14,062 nt of DNA from Methylobacterium sp. (lineage in GTDB: Bacteria; Pseudomonadota; Alphaproteobacteria; Rhizobiales; Beijerinckiaceae): NCBI GenBank assembly GCA_021154065.1, contig JAJKJG010000024.1:1-14062 (forward strand). Direction: 5' to 3'. The notes beneath the pieces are model-generated. The model was not told where the DNA came from, did not search any database, and saw only the letters and a program-made list of their open reading frames with translations. Position 1 is the stretch's first letter; each line of letters opens with the position of its first letter. Positions 1-5,815 of this stretch are shown here, piece after piece. The position numbers and the translations under genes are program-made.

Positions 1-440
1 ACCGCCTCGATCTCGACCGTCATGTTGTTCGGCAGCGAGCCCATGCCGACCGCCGAGCGGGCGTGGCGGCCGCGCTCGCCGAGCACCGCGACGAACAGAT
101 CCGAGCAGCCGTTGATGACCTTCGGCTGGTCGGCGAACTCGGGCACGCCGTTGACCATGCCGAGGACCTTGACGATCTCGACCTTGTCGAGCCCGCCGGC
201 CGCGGTCTTCGCCGCCGCGAGGAGGCCGAGCGCGGTGATCTTGGCGTGCTCGTAGGCCTCCTCCCAGGTCACGTCCCGCCCGACCTTGCCGGTGTGATAG
301 GAGCCGTCGGCCTTCCGCGGTCCCTGGCCCGAGAGATAGACGATGTCGCCGGCGCGCCGGAACGGGACGTAGTTCGCGACCGGCGTCGGCACGGTCGGCA
401 GCGCGAGGCCGAGCTCGCGGAGCTTGTCTTCGGCGGACAT
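1..440 (-). CDS. RidA (YjgF/UK114) family protein, C-terminus beyond window
   Basis: This is a leftward gene whose 3' end is outside the window; 146 codons are visible. The protein begins MSAEDKLREL and has the RidA fold signatures: VYLSGQGP near residues 34-41, the block around NGVPEFADQPKVINGCSDL (97-115), and HARSAVGMGSLPNN (127-139). Arg128 matches the arginine that holds the substrate carboxylate in RidA enzymes. RidA proteins hydrolyse reactive enamine/imine intermediates such as 2-aminoacrylate released by PLP enzymes. This one resembles the longer subgroup with an NNMTVEIE end rather than the short archetype, so its true substrate is uncertain. The start is fixed by an AAGGAGG at 445-451, four bases before the ATG. 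It lies 27 bases downstream of the DUF899 gene and is probably the last or a late gene of that operon. A PLP-dependent ammonia-lyase, a typical source of aminoacrylate, is encoded about 4 kb away. Confidence 0.9.
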   Translation of the reverse strand, partial: MSAEDKLRELGLALPTVPTPVANYVPFRRAGDIVYLSGQGPRKADGSYHTGKVGRDVTWEEAYEHAKITALGLLAAAKTAAGGLDKVEIVKVLGMVNGVPEFADQPKVINGCSDLFVAVLGERGRHARSAVGMGSLPNNMTVEIEA

Positions 441-467
441 CGTTCCTCCTTCGCCATGCGTTCGGCG

Positions 468-1154
468 CTACTTGTTGAGGTAATTCCTTTCCAGGAACTC
501 GCTCCTGAACCGCTGCGGCGGCGTTTGCCGGTCCGGCCTGCCCTCCGGCGTGAAGTCCATCAGGTTCCAGTACGGCCACACGGTGTCGACGTGGTTCATC
601 ATCGACTCGGTGCTCCAGAAATGGAAAATCCTGCCGTCGCGCTTCTGGAAGCAATGCATGACCGGAAGCTGCATGTCGTCGCTGTCGCCCTGGCTCTTGT
701 AATCCGCCTGGAAGGGCGATTCGTATCCCGACAGCAGCGGGATCTGCGACCAGCCGCGCTCCCTCGCCCAGGCGTCGATCTTTTCGGCCGGGGCCTTGGC
801 GATCGCCGCAAACGCGGCGTCCTGCGCGACCGAGTACCAGGCGCGATCGAACCCATCCATCAGCGACGTGCAGGACGGGCACGGCTTGTCCCATCCCGGG
901 CCGAACATCCACGAGTAGATGAGGAGCGTCGTCTTGTCGCCGAACAGCTCGGAGAATTTGACCCGCTGTCCAACCTTTCCGCCGCCGGCCCACTGGAAGA
1001 CGTAATCCTCCTTCAATGGCCCGCCGGGCGGCAGCGTGCGGCGCCGGGCGGCCACCGCCTTCGTCTTGGCGACGAGCTCCTGCTCCTCCTTGAGCAGCGC
1101 CTCGCGTGCGTCGCGATATGCCTGGCTTTCGTTCGGGAACAGGGGGGCGCTCAT
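468..1154 (-). CDS. DUF899 family thioredoxin-like protein
   Basis: A 228-residue protein of the DUF899 (COG4312) family, which is related to the thioredoxin fold. The N-terminus has the family opening FPNESQAYRDAREALL (6-21), then RRTLPPGGPLKEDYVF (38-53). A SELFGDK block and WMFGPGWDKPCPSC (82-95) follow; Cys92 and Cys95 form a CxxC pair placed like a thioredoxin active site. RGWSQIPLLSGYESPF (133-148) and HFWSTES (178-184) are further family motifs. There is no signal peptide, so it should be cytoplasmic. An ATG eleven codons upstream was rejected because a GGAGGA at 1161-1166 sits six bases before this start and the family alignment begins here. It follows the amidohydrolase gene by 22 bases and precedes the RidA gene by 27, so the three are probably co-transcribed. 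No biochemical role is firmly established for the family; a redox or peroxide-related role is only suggested by the fold and CxxC. Confidence 0.9.
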   Translation of the reverse strand: MSAPLFPNESQAYRDAREALLKEEQELVAKTKAVAARRRTLPPGGPLKEDYVFQWAGGGKVGQRVKFSELFGDKTTLLIYSWMFGPGWDKPCPSCTSLMDGFDRAWYSVAQDAAFAAIAKAPAEKIDAWARERGWSQIPLLSGYESPFQADYKSQGDSDDMQLPVMHCFQKRDGRIFHFWSTESMMNHVDTVWPYWNLMDFTPEGRPDRQTPPQRFRSEFLERNYLNK

Positions 1155-1176
1155 GGCATCTCCTCCGTTCGCTTTT

Positions 1177-2400
1177 TCAGCCGGCATCGAGGGGCGCTGA
1201 AGCCGGCGTCTTCGCCGCCCCTTCCCGGCGTGATCGAGCGTTCTGGTTGGCGAACCGCTGCGAGCGCCTGGGATGCCACCAGCGCCCGGCGATCACCACG
1301 CCCTCGGAGACGATCTTGCGGTCGCCGATCAGGTGCTCGCCGACGACGTCGACATAGTCGAACTTGCCCTCGCGCACCGACAGGATCGTCGCGTCGCCGG
1401 CGCTGCCGGGCTTCAGGCTGCCGAGCTCGTGGCGCTTCAGCGCCATCGCGGCGTTGACGGTCGTGCGTCTGATCACCTCGGGCAGCTCCATGCCGAGGCA
1501 GAGGAACTTCGACAGCGTCGTGACCTGGTCGAAAGCCGGGCCGTCGATGCAGAGCGTGTGGATGTCGGACGAGATCGTGTCCGGGTAGAACCCGTTCGCC
1601 AGCATCGCCCGGGCGGTCTTGAACGCGAACGAGCCCTTGCCGTGGCCGATGTCGAAGATCACGCCGCGCTTGCGGGCGTTCAGCACCGCCTGCTTGACGG
1701 TGCCTTGCGCCGTGCAGGGCGCGTTCGGGAACGGGCGGAAGCAGTGCGTCAGCACGTCGCCCGGCCGCAGCATGTCGATCACCTCCTCGTAGGACGGCGG
1801 CGGATGGTCGATATGGGCCATCAGCGGCATTCCGACCTCGTCGGCGACCTGCAGCGCGATGTTGAGCGGCGCCGTGCCCTGGTCGCCGGAGGCGTGCTTG
1901 CCGACCCGCACCTTGATGCCGACGATGACGTCGCGGTTCGCATCCGCGACCTCGGCCGCCTCCTTCGGCGCCATCATGCGGGTGTCCTCGCTCTCGCCGA
2001 CCATGACGGTGTTCGAGAAGGCGTAGATGCCGGCAAACGAGACGTGCAGATAGGCGAGGATGCGCGCCTGCGAGGGCTCGATGACATGCTTGCGGAAGCC
2101 GGCGAAGTTGCCCGGCCCGGCGCTGCCGGTGTCGACCGAGGTCGTGACGCCGCTGTCGCGGCAGAACGCGTCGGCGTCGATGCCGAGCGAGGTCCCGCCC
2201 CAATAGACATGGGTGTGGAGGTCGATCAGGCCGGGCGAGACGATGAAGCCCGAGAGGTCGCGCACATCGGAGCTCGCGTCGTCAAGCCCGTCGCCGATCT
2301 TCGCGACCTTGCCGCCCGAGAAGGCGACATCGGTCACCCGGTCGAGATTCTGCGACGGGTCGATCACGCGCCCGCCCTTGAGGATGAGGTCGTAGGTCAC
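1177..2400 (-). CDS. Amidohydrolase/deacetylase family metallohydrolase (dihydroorotase/hydantoinase superfamily)
   Basis: A 407-residue enzyme of the amidohydrolase superfamily, closest in motif to the PRK09237-type 'dihydroorotase/deacetylase' group. Visible metal-site elements are DLHTH (His62, His64), a candidate carbamylated lysine in GIKVRVGKH (Lys163), MAHIDHP (His196), LTHCFRPF (His219) and SSDIH (Asp279). The N-terminal small beta domain reads YDLILKGGRVIDPSQ, and IVSPGLIDLHTH leads into the barrel. The family cleaves cyclic amides or N-acyl bonds; the substrate here is not known. I chose the GTG at 2400 because YDLILKGG is where family members begin and GGGGGC lies just upstream. 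Longer starts would overlap the divergent DUF2270 gene. The last 30 or so residues, after WWHPRRS, form an unusual charged, Ala-rich tail. It is the first gene of a leftward set with DUF899 and RidA. Confidence 0.88.
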   Translation of the reverse strand: MTYDLILKGGRVIDPSQNLDRVTDVAFSGGKVAKIGDGLDDASSDVRDLSGFIVSPGLIDLHTHVYWGGTSLGIDADAFCRDSGVTTSVDTGSAGPGNFAGFRKHVIEPSQARILAYLHVSFAGIYAFSNTVMVGESEDTRMMAPKEAAEVADANRDVIVGIKVRVGKHASGDQGTAPLNIALQVADEVGMPLMAHIDHPPPSYEEVIDMLRPGDVLTHCFRPFPNAPCTAQGTVKQAVLNARKRGVIFDIGHGKGSFAFKTARAMLANGFYPDTISSDIHTLCIDGPAFDQVTTLSKFLCLGMELPEVIRRTTVNAAMALKRHELGSLKPGSAGDATILSVREGKFDYVDVVGEHLIGDRKIVSEGVVIAGRWWHPRRSQRFANQNARSRREGAAKTPASAPLDAG

Positions 2401-2415
2401 TTCGCCCCCGCTTTT

Positions 2416-2434
2416 TGCGTTACACTCCCGAACC
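2416..2434 (+). promoter_or_regulatory. Possible -10 element and leaderless start for the DUF2270 gene
   Basis: The 34-base divergent gap holds TACACT at 2421-2426, a 4-of-6 match to the TATAAT -10 hexamer. Its 3' edge is eight bases from the ATG at 2435. No purine-rich Shine-Dalgarno is visible before that ATG. Transcription starting 6-9 bases after TACACT would begin at or next to the ATG and give a leaderless mRNA. No convincing -35 is seen. This is weak and inferential. Confidence 0.25.
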
Positions 2435-3187
2435 ATGGCTAGGGACGAGGAGCTTGCCAAGCCGGAATCCGCCGCAGCCGAGGCCGCTGCCGCTGCGGAA
2501 GCGGCGCCGCGCATCGTCGGGCCGGTGTTCCCGGGCACCCGGACGGAGTTCATCACCGTGCTGGCGCATTACCACCGCGCCGAGATCGCCCGCATGGCCG
2601 GATGGCGCGACCGCATCGACCGCACCAGCAATTGGGCGATCACCGTTGTCGGCGCCATGCTGTCGGTGTCGCTCTCGACCCCGACCGCGCACCACGGCGT
2701 CGTGCTCTTCGCGATGGTGCTGGTGCTGCTGCTGCTCACCATCGAGGCGCGCCGCTACCGCTTCTTCGACGTCTACCGGAGCCGCGTCCGCAGGCTCGAG
2801 CGCAACTACTATGCGCCGATCTTCGCGCCCGGGATCAAGGGCGAGGACGGCTGGATGCGCACGCTCGGCGAGGATCTGCGCCGGCCGATCTTCCTCATCG
2901 GGCGGCGGCAGGCGATGTCGCGGCGCCTGCGCCGGAACTACGGCTGGATGTTCCTGATCCTGCTCGCCGCCTGGGTGCTGAAGATCACCTCGCCGAAGCT
3001 GCAGCCCGGCGGCGCGCCGGCCGAATTCGCGCTCTCGCCCTTCGAATGGCTCGGCAACGCCGCGATCGGTCCGCTGCCGGGCTGGCTCGTCGCCGCAGTC
3101 GTCGCGGCGTTCTACGGCTGGGTCTTCCAGGCGACGTTTCGCCGTTACCCGGGGGGCGAGCTCGGCGACGGCGGCGTGCACGTGTAG
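2435..3187 (+). CDS. DUF2270 domain-containing integral membrane protein
   Basis: A 250-residue protein with the DUF2270 pattern. A conserved cytoplasmic stretch, TEFITVLAHYHRAEIARM (37-54) and WRDRIDRTSNWAIT (57-70), leads into two close membrane segments at about 67-82 and 88-103. A basic stretch EARRYRFFDVYRSRVRRLERNYYAPIF (in 104-130) follows. Two more hydrophobic segments lie at about 170-184 and 216-234. The first 25 residues are Glu/Ala-rich low complexity. It is the only rightward gene in the left half: it diverges from the amidohydrolase with 34 bases between starts and converges on the carbamoylase with 5 bases between stops. It has no clear ribosome binding site. The family's function is unknown; a transport-accessory or membrane-sensing role would be guesswork. 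Confidence 0.9.
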   Translation: MARDEELAKPESAAAEAAAAAEAAPRIVGPVFPGTRTEFITVLAHYHRAEIARMAGWRDRIDRTSNWAITVVGAMLSVSLSTPTAHHGVVLFAMVLVLLLLTIEARRYRFFDVYRSRVRRLERNYYAPIFAPGIKGEDGWMRTLGEDLRRPIFLIGRRQAMSRRLRRNYGWMFLILLAAWVLKITSPKLQPGGAPAEFALSPFEWLGNAAIGPLPGWLVAAVVAAFYGWVFQATFRRYPGGELGDGGVHV

Positions 3188-3192
3188 GCGAA

Positions 3193-4128
3193 TTACTCCG
3201 GCTCCACCGCCCCCCGGCGCTCGACGATCATGCGGTACTGCTCGGGCTGGCGGTGGCGCGCGAAGTTGAAGGTCGTCGCCTTGTAGCTGCGACCGAGGTC
3301 GAGGTCGCAGCGGGCGATGACGAGCTCGTCGCCCTGCGTCAGCGCCTGCGCCACGACCTCGCCGGTCGGCGCGATGATCGAGGAGTTGCCGATCATCTCG
3401 CAGCCCTCCTCGACGCCGCATTTCGCGACGCCGACCACCCAGGTGGCGTTGGCATAGGCGCCGGCCTGCATCGAGAGCTGGTTGTGGAACTCGGACAGCC
3501 GGTCGTGGTCGGGCGCAGGCGGGTTGTGGCGCGGCGTGTTGTAGCCGAGGAGCACCATCTCGACGCCCTGCAGCCCCATCGTGCGATAGGTCTCGGGCCA
3601 GCGGCGGTCGTTGCAGATGCACATGCCGTAGAGCCCGCCGATGGCGCGCCAGACCGGCCAGCCGAGATCGCCGATCTCGAAATAGCGCTTCTCCAGGTGC
3701 TGGAAGGCGCGCCAGGGCTCATGCTCGGCATGGCCCGGCAGGTGGATCTTGCGGTAGCGGCCGACCTCGCGGCCGGAGCCGTCGACGAGGATCGAGGTGT
3801 TGAAGCGGCGCGTCGCGCCGTTCTCCCGGGCGAGCTCGGCGAAGCCGAGATAGAAGCCAATGCCCCTCGCCCGCGCCTCGTTGAACAGCGGCGCGGTCTC
3901 GTTCGAGGGCATCTCGCGCTCGAAGAAGGCGTCGATCTCGTCCTGATCCTCCATCCACCAGCGCGGGAAGAAGGTGGTGAGCGCAAGCTCGGGGAAGACG
4001 ACGAGGTCGCAGCGGTGCTCGCCCGCCTGCCGCAGCAGGTCGAGCATGCGGGCGACGACCGCGGCGCGGCTGTCGGCGCGCTGGACCGGCCCGAGCTGCG
4101 CCGCGCCGACGGTGACGATGCGGCTCAT
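3193..4128 (-). CDS. N-carbamoyl-D-amino-acid hydrolase (nitrilase superfamily)
   Basis: A 311-residue carbon-nitrogen hydrolase that converts N-carbamoyl-D-amino acids to D-amino acids, CO2 and ammonia. The nitrilase triad falls at Glu47 (FPELALTTFFPRW), Lys127 (YRKIHLPGH) and Cys172 (CICNDRRWPET), the same numbers as in the characterised Agrobacterium enzyme. Substrate-pocket residues of that enzyme also appear: His129, His144 (FQHLEKRYFE), Asn173, Arg175, Arg176 and Asn197-Thr198 (GYNTPRHNPP). Length is close to the usual 304. There is no signal peptide, so it is cytoplasmic. A GGAGG sits four bases before the ATG, and the start overlaps the diaminopropionate ammonia-lyase stop as ATGA, suggesting translational coupling. 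Its stop lies five bases from that of the convergent DUF2270 gene. Class assignment is very firm. The physiological substrate is open, but the coupling to a diaminopropionate lyase points to a ureido derivative of diaminopropionate. Confidence 0.95.
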   Translation of the reverse strand: MSRIVTVGAAQLGPVQRADSRAAVVARMLDLLRQAGEHRCDLVVFPELALTTFFPRWWMEDQDEIDAFFEREMPSNETAPLFNEARARGIGFYLGFAELARENGATRRFNTSILVDGSGREVGRYRKIHLPGHAEHEPWRAFQHLEKRYFEIGDLGWPVWRAIGGLYGMCICNDRRWPETYRTMGLQGVEMVLLGYNTPRHNPPAPDHDRLSEFHNQLSMQAGAYANATWVVGVAKCGVEEGCEMIGNSSIIAPTGEVVAQALTQGDELVIARCDLDLGRSYKATTFNFARHRQPEQYRMIVERRGAVEPE

Positions 4129-5285
4129 GCGACCTCCGCGATCCGGCTGGAACGGGCGCCGGCCACGTCCTCGGCGCTCCGTCCGACGATCCGTGCGTAC
4201 ACGTCCGGATCGGTCGCGCCTTCGGTGCCGAAGACGAGGACGCGGGAGCTCGCGTCGAGCCGCAGCGCCGTCCGGAGCTGCGGGTCCGCCGCCGCGAGCC
4301 GGAAGCCGGCGAGCCCCGCGACGCCCGATTCGCCGCCGACGACGCCGAGATCGGCAAGATCGCGCATGGTCTCAGCCGCCGCCCCGTCCGGGATCGTCAT
4401 GAAGGCGTCGGCACCGCGGGCGAGGATGCGCCAGGCGAGAAGCGACGGCTCGCCGCAGGAGAGGCCGGCCATGATCGTCGCAAGATCGCCGCCGACGCTT
4501 GTCGGGGCGCCGACCTTGGCGCTCGCGAACAGGCAGGCTGCGGTTTCCGGCTCGACGACGACGAAGACCGGCCGCGCCGCCCCTTGCGTCTCCCAGAGCC
4601 AGGACAGCACCGCGGCCGCAAGGCCGCCGACGCCGCCCTGCACGAAGATATGGCTCGGGCGCGCGCCCGCCGCGAGCGCTTCGCCGACCATCACGACGTA
4701 GCCCTGCATCACCGTCTTCGGCGCCTCCTCGTAGCCCGGCCAGGAGGTGTCGGAGACGATCTGCCAGCCGTTCTGCCGCCCGGCGTCGGCGCAAAGCCGG
4801 ACCGAATCGTCGTAGGTGCGGCCGGCCCGCACCACCTCGGCCCCAAGCGCCGCGATGGCCTCGGCGCGCCCCGGGCTTACGCCCTCGTGCACGAAGATCA
4901 CCGCCTTGACCCCGGCCTTGCGGGCGCCCCAGGCGACCGCGCGGCCGTGGTTGCCGTCGGTCGCGCAGGCGACGGTCAGACCGTCGGCGCCGTGCTGGCG
5001 CGCCAGGCGCTCGACCGCATAGGCGCCGCCGAGCGCCTTGAAGCTCCTGAGCCCGAAGCGGTGGCCCTCGTCCTTGTAGAGCAGCTCGGCGACGCCGGCC
5101 TCGGCGGCGATCGGCGCCAGCCGGCGAAGCGGCGTCGGCGCATAGCCGGGCCAGGCCCGGATGGCGTCCCAGGCGGCGCGGCCCTTCTCGGCCGAGAGTA
5201 TGTCCCGCTCCTCGGGCCCGTAGGACGCGTCGCGGTCGAGACCGGCGTTCGCGACGAGGGCGGCGGAGAGCGCGGCGAGCGGCAT
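4125..5285 (-). CDS. dpaL: Diaminopropionate ammonia-lyase (PLP-dependent)
   Basis: A 386-residue fold-type II PLP enzyme that converts 2,3-diaminopropionate to pyruvate and two ammonia. Its start region YGPEERDIL and WPGYAPTPLRRL (45-56) are family-typical. LLYKDEGHRFGLRSFKALGGAYA (in 68-90) carries the PLP lysine, Lys83. ATDGNHGRAVAWGARKAG (108-125) and SDTSWPGY (178-185) hold Asp110 and Asp179, which align with the two catalytic aspartates (120 and 189) of E. coli YgeX; the 69-residue spacing is identical. GGVGGLAAAV (217-226) is the phosphate-binding loop, and GGDLATIMAGLSCGEP (265-280) is diagnostic. The E. coli-type insertion between the lysine and ATDGNHG is absent. The ATG at 5285 shares its A with the stop of the upstream membrane-protein gene (TGATG), and the family begins here, so a longer reading was rejected. 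It overlaps the downstream carbamoylase by four bases. Confidence 0.93.
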   Translation of the reverse strand: MPLAALSAALVANAGLDRDASYGPEERDILSAEKGRAAWDAIRAWPGYAPTPLRRLAPIAAEAGVAELLYKDEGHRFGLRSFKALGGAYAVERLARQHGADGLTVACATDGNHGRAVAWGARKAGVKAVIFVHEGVSPGRAEAIAALGAEVVRAGRTYDDSVRLCADAGRQNGWQIVSDTSWPGYEEAPKTVMQGYVVMVGEALAAGARPSHIFVQGGVGGLAAAVLSWLWETQGAARPVFVVVEPETAACLFASAKVGAPTSVGGDLATIMAGLSCGEPSLLAWRILARGADAFMTIPDGAAAETMRDLADLGVVGGESGVAGLAGFRLAAADPQLRTALRLDASSRVLVFGTEGATDPDVYARIVGRSAEDVAGARSSRIAEVA

Positions 5286-5746
5286 CAGGCTTGCGGCGCC
5301 GCCTCGTTTGCCGGCTCGGGAGCCTTGCGCTTGCGCCAGGCGCCGATGCCCCAGAACAGCGCCACGAGGGCAAGGCCCCACCACAGCGAGTAGCCGACGA
5401 CGTAATCGAAGAAGCCGAGCCGGTACGGCGGCAGCGGCGACGGCAGCGTGTCGGCGGTCTGGAACTTCGCCAGCTCCTCGCCCTTCGGCATGTGATAGAA
5501 CCGGCCGCTCTCGCCCGTGACCCCAAGCACGTAGCCGGCGTCCTCGACGGAGACGCCGAGGAGGAAGTTCTGGGTCTTGGTCATATAGCCGAGGTAGAGC
5601 GCCTCATCCTTGGCGCCCTTGAGCGGCACGTCCTGGATGAAGTGGATCTGCTCGTCGGTGCCGAACCGGTATTGCGCGTGAGCGCGGTCGACCGGCACGA
5701 GCGCGAGCGTGACGATGAGTGCAAACAGGTAAAGCGCGTAACGCAT
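5285..5746 (-). CDS. Small secreted, C-terminally membrane-anchored protein of unknown function
   Basis: I recognise no characterised family. The 153-residue product has a classical signal peptide, MRYALYLFALIVTLALVPVD then RAHA, with probable cleavage after AHA (residue 24). A periplasmic domain of about 90 residues follows, with repeated GYxxG-like strands (YLGYMTKT, GYVLGVTGES). One transmembrane helix, VVGYSLWWGLALVALFWGIG (116-135), ends in WRKRK and a short Ala/Pro tail. The topology therefore predicts a periplasmic domain and a tiny cytoplasmic tail. The ATG at 5746 has GGGGG about eight bases upstream. A GTG five codons earlier (5761) is possible, but its nearest AGGAGG is 13 bases away. 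Similar proteins with a 'FGxxEQI..IQDVxLKGAKDEAL' opening occur in Bradyrhizobium-like bacteria as far as I recall. Its stop overlaps the lyase start, so it probably belongs to the same transcript. Confidence 0.8.
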   Translation of the reverse strand: MRYALYLFALIVTLALVPVDRAHAQYRFGTDEQIHFIQDVPLKGAKDEALYLGYMTKTQNFLLGVSVEDAGYVLGVTGESGRFYHMPKGEELAKFQTADTLPSPLPPYRLGFFDYVVGYSLWWGLALVALFWGIGAWRKRKAPEPANEAAPQA

Positions 5747-5771
5747 GCTTGAGGCCCCCACAGGTTTTGCC

Positions 5772-5786
5772 GGACCTCCTAGGTCC
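5772..5786. promoter_or_regulatory. Short perfect dyad upstream of the small membrane protein
   Basis: GGACCT (5772-5777) and AGGTCC (5781-5786) are perfect 6-base inverted arms around CCT. It lies between the pepF stop (5816) and the next leftward start (5746). No T-tract follows on either strand, so it is not a canonical terminator. It could be an operator, a 5' mRNA hairpin, or chance in GC-rich DNA. Confidence 0.3.
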
Positions 5787-5815
5787 TGCGCTGCCGGGGC
5801 GCAAGCGGGGCCGGT

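Noticed and set aside
2401..2556. Longer N-terminus for the amidohydrolase
   Set aside because: The extra residues are Ala/Ser-rich, lie antisense to the DUF2270 start, and precede the normal YDLILKGG family opening.
3185..3195. Bidirectional terminator between DUF2270 and the carbamoylase
   Set aside because: Only five bases separate the stops and no hairpin with flanking A/T tracts is present.
63..4701. Long rightward open frames opposite the RidA, DUF899, amidohydrolase and carbamoylase genes
   Set aside because: They read as Arg/Ala/His/Asp-rich sequence with no family motifs. The opposite strand encodes complete recognisable enzymes, so these are mirror frames of GC-rich codons.
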